DNA of 64,000 bases from CAILHX01 sp046155285 (GCA_046155285.1 JBJXEA010000014.1:8753-72752), one strand, 5' to 3'; shown: positions 25,193 through 33,456, counted from the stretch's first letter. Notes: generated by a model not told the origin, from the sequence alone. A program made the numbers and translations.

Positions 25193-26527
25193 TCAAATAC
25201 CGTAAGCCAAACGCAGCAAAGTAATCGGATGCTCCGCCACCTTGCCGTTATCCAGTATATTTTCGATGTGATGCCCGGCCATAGAGCAGTCGCTACCGTA
25301 ATGATCAGCGTTAAAATCCTTCACCCGCTTCACCACTGGTTTGACGATTTTCACCGAACTGGCGTGAAACTCTTTCTTCACCGCGTAAGTACCGTCGTGG
25401 CCTGAGCAACGCTCAATAATTTCGACTTCGGTATCAGGAATAAGTGCCAAAGTTTCGCGGGTTTTTTGGCCTATGTTTTGCACCCGCTGATGGCAAGCTG
25501 CGTGGTAGGAAACTTTACCCAGCGCTTGGGGAAAATTAGTATTGAGCTTACCCTCACGGTGGCGCAACATCAGGTATTCAAATGGGTCATAGAACGCATT
25601 CTTGACCTTCTGTACATCGGCATCATCGGGGAACATCAGCGGCAATTCTTGCTTGAACATCAACACGCAAGACGGCACCAACGCGGTCAAATCCCAGCCC
25701 TCGTCCACCATCTTGGCCAAAATCGGGATGTTGAATTCCTTGTTCTCTGCCACGGCTTCCAGATTACCCAATTCCAGTTTGGGCATGCCACAACATTTTT
25801 CCTGCGTAGCAATGGTCATGGGGATGCCATTGTGTTCCAGAACCGCCAGCAAATCCTCGCCGGAGCCGGGCTCGTTGCGGTTCATATAGCAAGTGGCGAA
25901 CAGCGCCAGTTTGCCTTTGGTCTTGGCTGTTGGTTCTGCCACCAACTCGCTTTTATGTTTTTTCAGGCGCTTGCGTAAAGTGTTGCTCTCATATTTAGGC
26001 AATTTAGCGTCAGGATGCACGCCTAGCGTGGCTTCCAACACTTTTCTGGCAGGTGCGAATTCATTCGCCGCATTCACTATCTGCGCCACCACAGGGATGC
26101 CGGCCAGATTGCCCACCACGTCGGTGCTAGTGAGAATACGGTCGCGCAACTTAACGTCGCCATTCTTGTAATTCACCGCCTTGGCGCGCAGCATCAAATG
26201 CGGAAAATCCAGATTCCACTCGTGCGGCGGCACGTAAGGGCATTTGGTCATAAAACACAGGTCGCACAAGTAGCAGTGATCCACTACTTTTGCATAATCC
26301 TCTTTTTTCACGCCGTCCACTTCCAGCGTCGGCGATTCGTCCACCAAGTCAAACAAAGTGGGGAAAGAATCGCACAAACTCACGCAACGACGGCAACCGT
26401 GGCACACGTCAAACACCCGCTCCAGCTCAGTCTCAAGCGAAGTTTTGTTATAAAAATCGGGGTTCTTCCAATCCAGCGGATGGCGCGTGGGCGCTTGCAG
26501 ATTGCCTTCTTTGGTGGTCACAGCCAT
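25193..26527 (-). CDS. GlpC/HdrD-like iron-sulfur oxidoreductase
   Basis: 444 residues from this start. It has two ferredoxin-type cysteine sets (CHGCRRCVSLC, and CYLCDLCFMTKCP), each binding a 4Fe-4S cluster, followed by CCG-domain segments (CCGMPKLELGN; YHAACHQ) of the heterodisulfide-reductase/GlpC type. It lacks a membrane anchor, so it would pass electrons between soluble partners, probably the neighbouring rubrerythrin and DUF3501 protein. The frame extends to 26569, but MAVTTKEGN at 26527 has a GAGA box, and the extension overlaps a terminator hairpin. Confidence 0.87.
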   Translation of the reverse strand: MAVTTKEGNLQAPTRHPLDWKNPDFYNKTSLETELERVFDVCHGCRRCVSLCDSFPTLFDLVDESPTLEVDGVKKEDYAKVVDHCYLCDLCFMTKCPYVPPHEWNLDFPHLMLRAKAVNYKNGDVKLRDRILTSTDVVGNLAGIPVVAQIVNAANEFAPARKVLEATLGVHPDAKLPKYESNTLRKRLKKHKSELVAEPTAKTKGKLALFATCYMNRNEPGSGEDLLAVLEHNGIPMTIATQEKCCGMPKLELGNLEAVAENKEFNIPILAKMVDEGWDLTALVPSCVLMFKQELPLMFPDDADVQKVKNAFYDPFEYLMLRHREGKLNTNFPQALGKVSYHAACHQRVQNIGQKTRETLALIPDTEVEIIERCSGHDGTYAVKKEFHASSVKIVKPVVKRVKDFNADHYGSDCSMAGHHIENILDNGKVAEHPITLLRLAYGI

Positions 26528-26540
26528 TGTTTTAATCTCG

Positions 26541-26576
26541 AAAAAAATATGGAGTGCGGCTATCGCCACACTCCAT
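26541..26576 (-). terminator. Rho-independent terminator/attenuator after rubrerythrin
   Basis: On the minus strand a 12-bp stem with one mismatch (26576-26565 with 26560-26549, ATGGAGTG core, 4-nt loop) runs into a T7 tract at 26547-26541. It sits between the rubrerythrin stop and the Fe-S gene start, so rubrerythrin mRNA is probably mostly separate, with some read-through. Confidence 0.83.
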
Positions 26577-26587
26577 AGGGGTCAAAC

Positions 26588-27010
26588 TTACAGCGCGCTC
26601 AGTTCATTCAGCGCTTTTTGATAACGATTAGCGTGTGAACGCTCCGCCTTAGCCAACGTTTCAAACCAGTCCGCCACTTCGTCAAAACCTTCTTCACGCG
26701 CGGTTTTGGTCATGCCCGGATACATATCGGTGTATTCATGGGTTTCGCCAGCCACTGCGGCTTTCAGGTTGTTGGAAGTAGAGCCGATAGGCAATCCAGT
26801 AGCTGGATCACCGCATTGCTCGAGGAACTCCAGATGCCCGTGAGCATGGCCGGTTTCGCCTTCAGCGGTGGAACGGAACAACGCAGCTACGTCGTTGTAG
26901 CCTTCAATGTCGGCCTTAGCTGCGAAGTACAAATAACGGCGATTAGCTTGTGATTCACCCGCGAACGCGGCCTTCAAATTATCTTCTGTCTTGCTTCCTT
27001 TGAGACTCAT
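26588..27010 (-). CDS. Rubrerythrin (no rubredoxin domain)
   Basis: A 140-residue di-iron four-helix protein. FAGESQANRRYL, then EGETGHAHGHLEF, VAGETHEY and KAERSHANRY supply the E/EH pairs that bind the diiron centre. The C-terminal rubredoxin-like Cys4 domain of classical rubrerythrin is absent, so it is the sulerythrin-like short form, which needs an outside electron donor, plausibly the adjacent Fe-S protein. It reduces hydrogen peroxide. Two ATGs follow AGGAG; the second (27010) has the better spacing, with 27013 the alternative. Confidence 0.92.
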   Translation of the reverse strand: MSLKGSKTEDNLKAAFAGESQANRRYLYFAAKADIEGYNDVAALFRSTAEGETGHAHGHLEFLEQCGDPATGLPIGSTSNNLKAAVAGETHEYTDMYPGMTKTAREEGFDEVADWFETLAKAERSHANRYQKALNELSAL

Positions 27011-27013
27011 CAT

Positions 27014-27519
27014 TTTCTCCTAGAGATTGTGCGGCTTTGAATTAAAACCGTGGGTTAAATAAGTAGCGTGCTATTGTCACGACGCTTGGGTCTAATGCTA
27101 CGCCAAATCGGCCTTTCATGAAATCGGCTTAGCCTTCATTCATGAAAATACTTAGAGTGCCGATTGGGAAAGGGATATCTACGGCTTGATTCGACCCAGA
27201 CTGTGTAAAAACGCATAATTTTTCAGGGCACGACCAGATCTCGCCACGGTAGACTTTCCTAGCATTAATCGTTTGCCTGAGAGCTCGCTAATCTGGCAAC
27301 TTGTTTCCTGATGTTATTTCTTAAAATGAAGTCTAAAAGCCCCCAGCAATGCTGGCGCAAATGTCGACAGATGGCCTTAGGCTGTAGAAATGCATGGAAA
27401 TATGACCCACTTGGGGTGCGGACAAAAACTTGGACTACTTGGAGCTAGTTCTACATTACGGCCTTTTCTACGCCAGCCCCTAAATTTAAGCTAAAAACGC
27501 TTCATGTTACAGCTTGTTG
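27014..27519. other. Intergenic region with repeat fragments
   Basis: No supported gene in about 500 bp. It contains one arm of the GTAGAAATGCA repeat (27384-27414), matching the MITE-like element at 60555-60610, two AATCGGC words (about 27107 and 27123) with an inverted GCCGATT near 27160, and short stretches resembling insertion-sequence ends. It marks the left edge of the accessory patch. Confidence 0.5.
27384..27414 (+). repeat. Single arm of the GTAGAAATGCA repeat family
   Basis: GTAGAAATGCATGGAAAT followed by ATGACCCACTTGG matches the arms of the 60555-60610 element at most positions. The opposite arm is not present, so this is a half or decayed copy. Confidence 0.65.
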
Positions 27520-28056
27520 CTATTGTACGTTATGCACTCCATGTAAACGAGGCACTTTCAACGTGCGGCCATTCCTGATATCTGTATCAACAATTGCCAG
27601 CCCATCTTCTACGAAGTCCATAATGTCGTCATGTACCCGGCGATAATCTCTACCAGTCTTTTTTGCAATCTGGTAAATAGAGTCCTGTCCATTCGTTTTG
27701 GCGAGAACGCGCAGTGTTTCCAGCTTTTTCGGGTGGAATCGAGTGACCGAAACAGATACAGGGAACGAAACGTCACCAACCACATAAAAGCCCCATACAC
27801 CATCCAGAATGGCTTTCTTGTCAGCTTTGAGGTCAGGTTCCATCCGTAATGACGGCCAAATCTTTATAAAATGCCGTTTTCCAATCAGGCTGATAAGGTC
27901 AACGACCTTCATGTAGTTAATGCTTTGTCTGATGACGTTGGTTTTACGGGAATTAAATGCAATCAACCATTGGGCGAATTCCATCCTGCCCTGATCCCAG
28001 AAGGCCATTCGCTTGGCGCGTTCCCATGATTCAATTGTGTGTTGGGTAGTTTTCAT
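27520..28056 (-). CDS. Winged-HTH protein paired with AbiEii-like toxin
   Basis: About 178 residues from Met at 28056. The C-terminal third (LETLRVLAK, then SIYQIAKKTGRDYRRVHDDI) is a MarR-like winged helix of the HVO_A0114 type. The N-terminal part has no recognised domain. It begins inside the last codons of the AbiEii-like gene (26-bp overlap), so translation is coupled. It is probably the antitoxin or regulator, although known AbiE antitoxin genes precede the toxin and here it follows. ATGs at 28059 and 28068 are alternatives. Confidence 0.65.
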   Translation of the reverse strand: MKTTQHTIESWERAKRMAFWDQGRMEFAQWLIAFNSRKTNVIRQSINYMKVVDLISLIGKRHFIKIWPSLRMEPDLKADKKAILDGVWGFYVVGDVSFPVSVSVTRFHPKKLETLRVLAKTNGQDSIYQIAKKTGRDYRRVHDDIMDFVEDGLAIVDTDIRNGRTLKVPRLHGVHNVQ

Positions 28057-28783
28057 CATCCAATTCATTTAAATTCTGAATAATCATTGCTTCATTTATT
28101 AATGCTTGCTTGATGTCGCCAATCAACGACAGTCTTTCATAAGGTGCAAGTAATTCAAGCCCTTCAAATTCATCCATGAGGTCGATCCATGGCATAGCCA
28201 TAAGGTTTGCACAGAACGCATCCTGTGGAAAGTTTGCCCCGTTTTGGTTAGCGTCATCAATAAAACTATGCAGCACTTGTACCTGTTGGTTCAATACATA
28301 ACCATCAAATAAATCTCGTGCCGTTTGGCGTGATCCTTTCGTGTCTTTTCCATAGCCAGTCCCTGAAATGGTTCTCAATTTCCTGTGATACAAGCCCCCA
28401 ATCTCTTCAGTAGTGACATTTCCAAAATTTGCTTTTGGCCACATGCCGCTGTAGATGCTGTCTTCAATAAAAGAGACTTTGACGATGGATTCTTCAACAT
28501 TTGCATACCCGTGTAACTGGTGTGCCAATTTGCCACCGCTCTCGATTTCTATATCCTGCAAGTTGATTCCTATCCGTCCCAACTCTACAGACAACCTTTC
28601 AGGTGAGAGATTACCAGCCACAAAGAAGTCAAGATCGTAAGAGACACGATGGTTTAGGTAATACCGTGCTAAAGCTGTCCCACCACCCAAAATGCAATCT
28701 TGGATTCCTAGCCGGGCAAGATTAGAAAATACATTCTCAAGTATTACATCTTGTGCTTTGTATAAAATAACAGTTTGTGTCAT
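28031..28783 (-). CDS. Nucleotidyltransferase toxin, AbiEii/AbiGii family
   Basis: A 250-residue member of the AbiEii nucleotidyltransferase family. ILGGGTALARYYL (about residues 32-44) and SYDLDFF (about 48-54) match motif I, with the two catalytic aspartates of D-x-D present. Related toxins transfer nucleotides to tRNA or other targets and block phage growth or cause stasis. It is followed by an overlapping HTH gene. The order toxin then HTH is reversed relative to abiEi-abiEii. It lies in the accessory patch next to a second, broken TA locus. Confidence 0.82.
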   Translation of the reverse strand: MTQTVILYKAQDVILENVFSNLARLGIQDCILGGGTALARYYLNHRVSYDLDFFVAGNLSPERLSVELGRIGINLQDIEIESGGKLAHQLHGYANVEESIVKVSFIEDSIYSGMWPKANFGNVTTEEIGGLYHRKLRTISGTGYGKDTKGSRQTARDLFDGYVLNQQVQVLHSFIDDANQNGANFPQDAFCANLMAMPWIDLMDEFEGLELLAPYERLSLIGDIKQALINEAMIIQNLNELDDENYPTHN

Positions 28784-29193
28784 ATATGACAGTTTAGTCT
28801 AATTAAGAAATACGTCAATATTAAAGAACATTATTTTGATGACACGACCATCTCCAATCAATCACGGAAAACGGATAATCCGAACTGCTCATTGATGAAT
28901 AGCAGCTTATGACGAATAGTTCATCTGAAGCAGGGTTAGATTTATGGCAGAAAATTACAGAAAACGAATTTAATAACGGCGTTTTTTACGGCGGCGTGGC
29001 TGGAAATCCACTATTCTATTGGTTGTAGAGTCATCTTCTGGGCACCAGTCAGAAAATACTTCCCAAGTAATCAAATAATTAAAAATTCCAGTTGCCAGCA
29101 GTTAATGGTGATAAGGACAAGTGATTCATTGTACTATGAAACTTTCCATTAACCTTTTGAGAAGCCGTCGTTTAGGAATGCACTGTATTATCT

Positions 29194-29337
29194 ATGTTTA
29201 ATTTCGCGCTCATTCCATTAAGTATTGCTGCAAGCCAGCATATCCAACATCATGGTTTGATGACAATGTTGGCTTACACTTTAATCCAGTTGTTAATCAT
29301 TGGGCTTGTGTATCTTATTATTAGGATCGCGAGATGA
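29194..29337 (+). CDS. Possible small membrane peptide (47 aa)
   Basis: ATG to TGA gives 47 residues: a polar N-terminal half with several histidines and a C-terminal hydrophobic helix (MLAYTLIQLLIIGLVYLIIR) ending in basic residues. It looks like a shortened relative of small single-span membrane proteins seen in accessory DNA. A GGAA lies about 14 bp upstream, which is too far for comfort. It may be a remnant. Low confidence as a real gene. Confidence 0.3.
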   Translation: MFNFALIPLSIAASQHIQHHGLMTMLAYTLIQLLIIGLVYLIIRIAR

Positions 29338-29498
29338 CCACCAAACCAAATGGCTAACCGCAAAGAGTTTTAACGCCAATCCCCTCCCAACTCTAACCTT
29401 TAAAGTGGTCGTGGAATACAGAAGTCATTTTGCGGCTACTTAGGTTGAAGTTGTTGATGCAATAAATGGCAAATTTGAAAACAATAACCTGAGCTAGA

Positions 29499-29608
29499 CC
29501 CGCTTCGCGGGATAGATACGCGCTAAGCGCGAAGGAAACCGGCTGCGCCGGAAAGAGCATGGCCGGAGGCCACTAAGACAAAGTCGAAAACGGGACGGGC
29601 TGCGCCCG
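29499..29608. other. Array of five mini-hairpins (5-bp stem, 3-nt loop)
   Basis: Five perfect 13-nt hairpins occur at 29499-29511, 29519-29531, 29539-29551, 29560-29572 and 29596-29608: CCCGC-TTC-GCGGG, CGCGC-TAA-GCGCG, CCGGC-TGC-GCCGG, TGGCC-GGA-GGCCA and CGGGC-TGC-GCCCG. Start-to-start spacing is 20, 20, 21 and 36. Stems differ in sequence but share one geometry, and linkers are purine-rich. No coding frame explains them. A structured RNA or a protein-binding array is possible; the function is unknown. Confidence 0.75.
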
Positions 29609-29841
29609 AAGTCAACGACAAAATATATTTGCTCTCACATGCTACCAAAGCAACACTTTTCGACATGGAGAATTAAAAAAGTTACCGCGACTGAAGACTG
29701 AAGCTATTCGTCACGCTGCAATGAAGCTCGGATGTGTGATTCAAAAATGAGACTTTAGTTGATACAACATCCTCTTTTTCTAATTGCTTCATAAAAATGT
29801 GTGTACGGCATGAACTTTGGTTGGTTTTGGCGTATAGCTAG

Positions 29842-30264
29842 TCAGCCAATAAAAACCGCGGGGCTTACCTTAAAGAATGTGCCGAACTTGCTCGCCAAAC
29901 TAGCGCTAATATTGCGTTTACCAGCCAGGATAGCGGAAAGGTTACTTTGAGGCACTATGGCTACAAGATCTTTTTGAGTAAGATTTTTGACGCCAATCAG
30001 AAACCGCAGGACTTCTTTTGGCTCTGATGCTTCGATAACGAAATGCCGTTCGTCATAACCACTAACGAGATCAGAAACAAGTTCAAGCAGGCTGGAAAGG
30101 GGATGATTTTCATCACTGCCGACCTTATCCAGAAGGGTGTTCATGAGTGAAACAGCTCGATCATATTCGGCTTCATTGATAATGGGGCGCAGATGTGTCA
30201 ATTGGTCAAACGCCACCCAAGACTTCTCTATTCTTTTAATGTCGAACTCTAAAGTTGTTTGCAT
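29842..30264 (-). CDS. higA: HigA-type antitoxin (XRE HTH)
   Basis: 140 residues from Met at 30264, which has AGGAAAGG upstream; the frame to 30300 overlaps higB and is rejected. The C-terminal 50 residues form an XRE helix-turn-helix (LTQKDLVAIVPQSNLSAILAG) as in HigA. The N-terminal half is the helical toxin-binding/dimer region. HigA neutralises HigB and represses the operon. Here the toxin upstream is broken, so this antitoxin is orphaned and has lost its native promoter; any transcription must come from the toxin fragment or the IS element. Confidence 0.85.
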   Translation of the reverse strand: MQTTLEFDIKRIEKSWVAFDQLTHLRPIINEAEYDRAVSLMNTLLDKVGSDENHPLSSLLELVSDLVSGYDERHFVIEASEPKEVLRFLIGVKNLTQKDLVAIVPQSNLSAILAGKRNISASLASKFGTFFKVSPAVFIG

Positions 30265-30266
30265 GA

Positions 30267-30526
30267 CTACACCTTTCCTGAAATATATTTCTTGCTCCAT
30301 TTGTCATACTCACTATGAGTAAGAACCAAACGGATGAAAACCTTGCGAGCGTTGTAATGAATAACCGTAATCAGTCGGAAGCTGTTCCCGCCAACATCGA
30401 ATATGGTATACGGAGCAACATAATCCGCACTCCCAAAAACTTTTTTCACATGGTTGAAGTCTTCAAATGTTGTTTGCTCAACCAACGTATGCCAATATCG
30501 CATCGGCGATTCAGCTTTGGTATGTT
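30267..30526 (-). pseudogene. higB: HigB toxin truncated at its 5' end by an IS element
   Basis: The frame reads back past the apparent ATG at 30503 as KHTKAESPMRYWHTLVEQ, which continues the HigB fold (usual start ...FWEKHP.A..PLRAW) right up to the IS boundary at 30527. The remainder, DVGGNSFRLITVIHYNARK and THSEYDKW, is typical HigB, a ribosome-dependent mRNA endonuclease. About 15-20 N-terminal residues, the start codon and the promoter are missing and do not appear on the far side of the IS. The 78-aa frame from the internal ATG is unlikely to be a working toxin. Confidence 0.82.
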
Positions 30527-30555
30527 TGGACTTCCCCTACTTTTGTAGACGTTTT

Positions 30556-31365
30556 TCAGCTTCCGATTTCTAACGCTTCGAATGCCATCGGACTCATCTG
30601 ATTCAGGTGACTGTGCCGACGTTTTCGATTGTAGAACATTTCGATGTAATCAAATATCTCTGATTTTGCTTCCTCCCTGGTTGGATAAATCTTTCGTCTG
30701 ATGCGCTCTTTCTTCAAGCTACTGAAGAAGGACTCCGCAACAGCATTGTCATAGCAATTGCCGCGACGACTCATGCTGGGGATCAGCCCGTTATCTTTGC
30801 ACCAACGTGCAAAGTCATCGCTGCCAAACTGGCTGCCTTGATCTGAGTGAATGATGACCGGTTGTCTGGGCTTACGCCGCCATACTGCCATCAGCAATGC
30901 ATCCAGCACAATCTCAGTGGCCATAGTGGGTTTCATTGACCAGCCCACCACTGCTCTAGAGTAAAGGTCAATCACTACAGCCACATAAAGCCAGCCTTCA
31001 TAGGTACTGACGTAAGTAATATCAGTCACCCAAGTTTCGTCAGGACGACTCACCGTGAACTGTTGCTGTAATCGGTTGGGCGCAGCTAGTGCAGGTTTCC
31101 CTGACTTGAAACGTGGCTTACGATAGCCACGAACAGACTTGAGCTTTGCTTCACGCATCAGTCTGGCAACGCGATTCTCACTACAGTTAAACCCTGCTTC
31201 ACGCAAATCACGGTGAATACGCGGGCTACCGTAGATGCCATAGCTGTCACCAAACGCATGTTTTATTTCCACAAGAAATGCCGCATCTTCAATCGCGCGA
31301 TCAGATAGCGGTTTCACCTTCCATGCGTAATAGCCACTGCGATGTACCTTGCGTACACGGCACAT
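30556..31365 (-). CDS. IS3-family transposase OrfB (DDE integrase part)
   Basis: The 269 residues from the first ATG contain the helical HTH_21 part (YGIYGSPRIHRDLRE) and the rve integrase core with the DDE triad in TWVTDITYV, HSDQGSQF and NAVAESFF. The protein is normally made as an OrfAB fusion by -1 frameshift, which would add RVLCQAVRLKYVFIDQHRQE upstream of the ATG. The frame is intact, so the element may still be active. Confidence 0.93.
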   Translation of the reverse strand: MCRVRKVHRSGYYAWKVKPLSDRAIEDAAFLVEIKHAFGDSYGIYGSPRIHRDLREAGFNCSENRVARLMREAKLKSVRGYRKPRFKSGKPALAAPNRLQQQFTVSRPDETWVTDITYVSTYEGWLYVAVVIDLYSRAVVGWSMKPTMATEIVLDALLMAVWRRKPRQPVIIHSDQGSQFGSDDFARWCKDNGLIPSMSRRGNCYDNAVAESFFSSLKKERIRRKIYPTREEAKSEIFDYIEMFYNRKRRHSHLNQMSPMAFEALEIGS

Positions 31366-31412
31366 GCTAGCCAGACGAAACTCTTGACGGTGCTGATCAA
31401 TGAATACGTACT

Positions 31413-31694
31413 TTAGCCGGACAGCTTGGCAAAGTACGCGGCGGCCTTTTTTAGGATGTCGCGCTCCTCCGTAGTGCGCCTGAGTTCAGCTTTCATGCGT
31501 GTTAATTCTTGCTTGAGCGCTACGACATCCTGTGAATGAGGGGCCGCCTGCTGGCGACTCTGCTTGAGCCAGTGATAGAGACTCTTATCAGAAATACCTA
31601 GGCGTTTCGATACTTCAGGGACCCCATGACCACGTTCCGTGATTTGCTTAATGGCCTCGGCTTTAAATTCTGCTGTGTAACGGGCATTGCTCAT
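31413..31694 (-). CDS. IS3-family OrfA (HTH transposase subunit)
   Basis: 93 residues with the HTH_Tnp_1 helix-turn-helix (GVPEVSKRLGISDKSLYHWLK) and a C-terminal leucine-rich coil for multimerisation (ALKQELTRMKAELRR). GGAG lies 9 bp before the ATG. It ends 47 bp before the OrfB ATG, with the slippery site near its 3' end. Confidence 0.93.
   Translation of the reverse strand: MSNARYTAEFKAEAIKQITERGHGVPEVSKRLGISDKSLYHWLKQSRQQAAPHSQDVVALKQELTRMKAELRRTTEERDILKKAAAYFAKLSG
31446..31452 (-). promoter_or_regulatory. Programmed -1 frameshift site A AAA AAG
   Basis: On the minus strand AAAAAAG is in the register A-AAA-AAG of orfA, the classic IS3 slippery heptamer. A -1 shift here joins OrfA to the OrfB frame. 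Confidence 0.85.
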
Positions 31695-32033
31695 TTAACT
31701 TTCTCCAGTTCTGTTTCGACATTATCAAATGTCTACTAAAGTCTGGGAAGTCCAGAGGGTCACTTCCTACAATAAGGTTAAGTCTAACGATTAGGAATTC
31801 TGTTCAGGATTCCAGAGGTTTAGTAAGTACAAAGTTAGGATAGTTTCAGGCTGAAACAAGAATTAGCTGCAAGGTATTTAAATACAGGATTTGTATAAGC
31901 TCACGCACCCACAACAGTCATTGAACTCACCAATCTAAGGACTGTACTGATAATCTTATCAGCGCATAGCTGATGAATAAATTACGCCACTGAGGATGAA
32001 CATTCATGACATAGCCAGACGTAGATTTTGCAA

Positions 32034-33341
32034 TTATTTCCGCACCGTCCCTACCTGCCAATAAGCTAAACTGACAGCAATCAGCCACCACAAAATGCAT
32101 GACCAAAAGCTAGCATAAAATGCCATGTGCGCATTGATAGGCATGATGGCGATGAATGCCGCCGTCATCCAAGGCAATGCATCTGAATTTCTATCTCGCA
32201 CGGCAGCTAAGCTTAGGCGTACCCAATACACCAAAGCCAGCAAATAACCCAGTACACCTATAATCCCTGTTTCCGCGATGATTTCTAACAAAAATTGATG
32301 TGGATGATTGGGGCCATATTGAGTTGTCAATATTTTCCCTGTCGTTTTATCTTTGTATTCTAAGTTCAGCCAGAAATCATCCTTAGAGACATACTCAGGA
32401 TAAATATAGCGAAAACCTCTAGGGCCTATACCATTTATCCAATGATCCTCTGCGACCTTTATAGCTACTTGCCATATTGGTAATCGTAGGCTGGTTGCAG
32501 CATTAGCTTTTTCAAAATTGCCACTGAATAAGCCCGCAGTCTGCTCCATCCTGGCGGTTAACGCAGAATTCTGAACGGAAATGCCAATAGCAATACCCAA
32601 AAGCAGAATGGATGCCACTAGAGATTTCCAGTGCCATTTCACTCTTTCCACTCGAAACAGCTGTAACATGAGTAACACCAATCCCATGGCAAGCATTATC
32701 CAAGCCACTCGTGCACCCGATAATAAAATCGCCATGAGATAAATAGGGGCTATCCACCATATCCATGGTCGTTTTGATGTCTGTTGCCATATCCAGTAAT
32801 AATAAATCGGAGACAGTACTGCCAATAAATGTCCCACTCCACGTTGCGGGATAATTCTTCCAATCCAGGCCCAACCATTCATTGCACCTGGCAAGCTATG
32901 TTCTACCTCAAGCGCATAAAACACTTTACCTATTGCGAAGAAACCGAGTACCAACCCAAGCAACATCAACATACGTGTTCTTGAATAACCATTTTGGAGC
33001 GCGAATATCACGAAAATAGCCGCCAAAGGAAATCGGATGAATACTAATGTGGTGCTTACTGCACGTGAAAAATTGACTGCATCGGGAAGTGAAGCCACCA
33101 TCGGTAACCATATACAAGCAAATAGTATTAACAATGGTTTGATCGCACTAAGGGCAAATACGCGCAGCGGCTCCAGCAACAATAGCAATAGGCCGAAGAT
33201 GGCCATGAGTGCCATTGGAAGTTCAAAAAGATTGCGAAAGGGTTGAGTGACGATCAGCATCGCCACCAGAATCCAACCGAACTTTTCAGTCCAGGCAAAC
33301 AAAAGTCGGCTCATATCGCTATTTGAATTGATTAATCGCAT
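32034..33341 (-). CDS. O-antigen ligase family membrane protein
   Basis: A 435-residue protein with about 10-12 hydrophobic helices and a large periplasmic loop holding NGIGPRGFRYIYPEY and GPNHPHQFLLEIIAETG, the Wzy_C/WaaL signature with the conserved Arg and His. It either transfers finished O-chains to lipid A-core or polymerises repeat units; sequence alone does not separate ligase from Wzy. No other Wzy candidate is in the window. AGGA is placed 8 bp before the ATG. It is the last gene of the long minus-strand polysaccharide locus. Confidence 0.8.
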   Translation of the reverse strand: MRLINSNSDMSRLLFAWTEKFGWILVAMLIVTQPFRNLFELPMALMAIFGLLLLLLEPLRVFALSAIKPLLILFACIWLPMVASLPDAVNFSRAVSTTLVFIRFPLAAIFVIFALQNGYSRTRMLMLLGLVLGFFAIGKVFYALEVEHSLPGAMNGWAWIGRIIPQRGVGHLLAVLSPIYYYWIWQQTSKRPWIWWIAPIYLMAILLSGARVAWIMLAMGLVLLMLQLFRVERVKWHWKSLVASILLLGIAIGISVQNSALTARMEQTAGLFSGNFEKANAATSLRLPIWQVAIKVAEDHWINGIGPRGFRYIYPEYVSKDDFWLNLEYKDKTTGKILTTQYGPNHPHQFLLEIIAETGIIGVLGYLLALVYWVRLSLAAVRDRNSDALPWMTAAFIAIMPINAHMAFYASFWSCILWWLIAVSLAYWQVGTVRK

Positions 33342-33456
33342 CTCATTTATCCTAAATCCGACATATTTATAGAATGTCTCTTACAAGCCTCACAAAGATA
33401 ATTTTTGCAGTCAATTAAAGGTCACGCTTTACGTTTTTTCAGCCTTTATTGAACAC

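Larger units (their letters stand above)
28784..29841. other. Long nearly gene-free region of accessory patch
   Basis: About 1060 bp, mostly AT-rich, without a convincing long gene. It holds one possible small membrane peptide (29194-29337) and the five-hairpin GC-rich array at 29499-29608, both listed separately. A 39-codon frame at 28909-29028 has no family or ribosome-binding support. Confidence 0.6.
30527..31754. mobile_element. IS3-family insertion sequence, complete
   Basis: A 1228-bp element bounded by imperfect inverted repeats starting TGGACTTCCC on both ends (23 of 27 positions match). It carries orfA and orfB on the minus strand with an A6G slippery site. Flanking bases GTT and GAG do not form a target duplication, which suggests an adjacent deletion or recombination after insertion. 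It separates the TA patch from the polysaccharide locus. Confidence 0.9.

Noticed and set aside
27180..27480. Remnant of an IS transposase gene
   Set aside because: A few phrases resemble IS ends, but no frame shows transposase motifs, so it is not called.
28909..29028. 39-codon open frame
   Set aside because: No ribosome-binding site, no known family and an unremarkable composition.
29499..29608. CRISPR array
   Set aside because: The units share structure but not sequence, spacers are only 7-23 bp and no cas genes are present.
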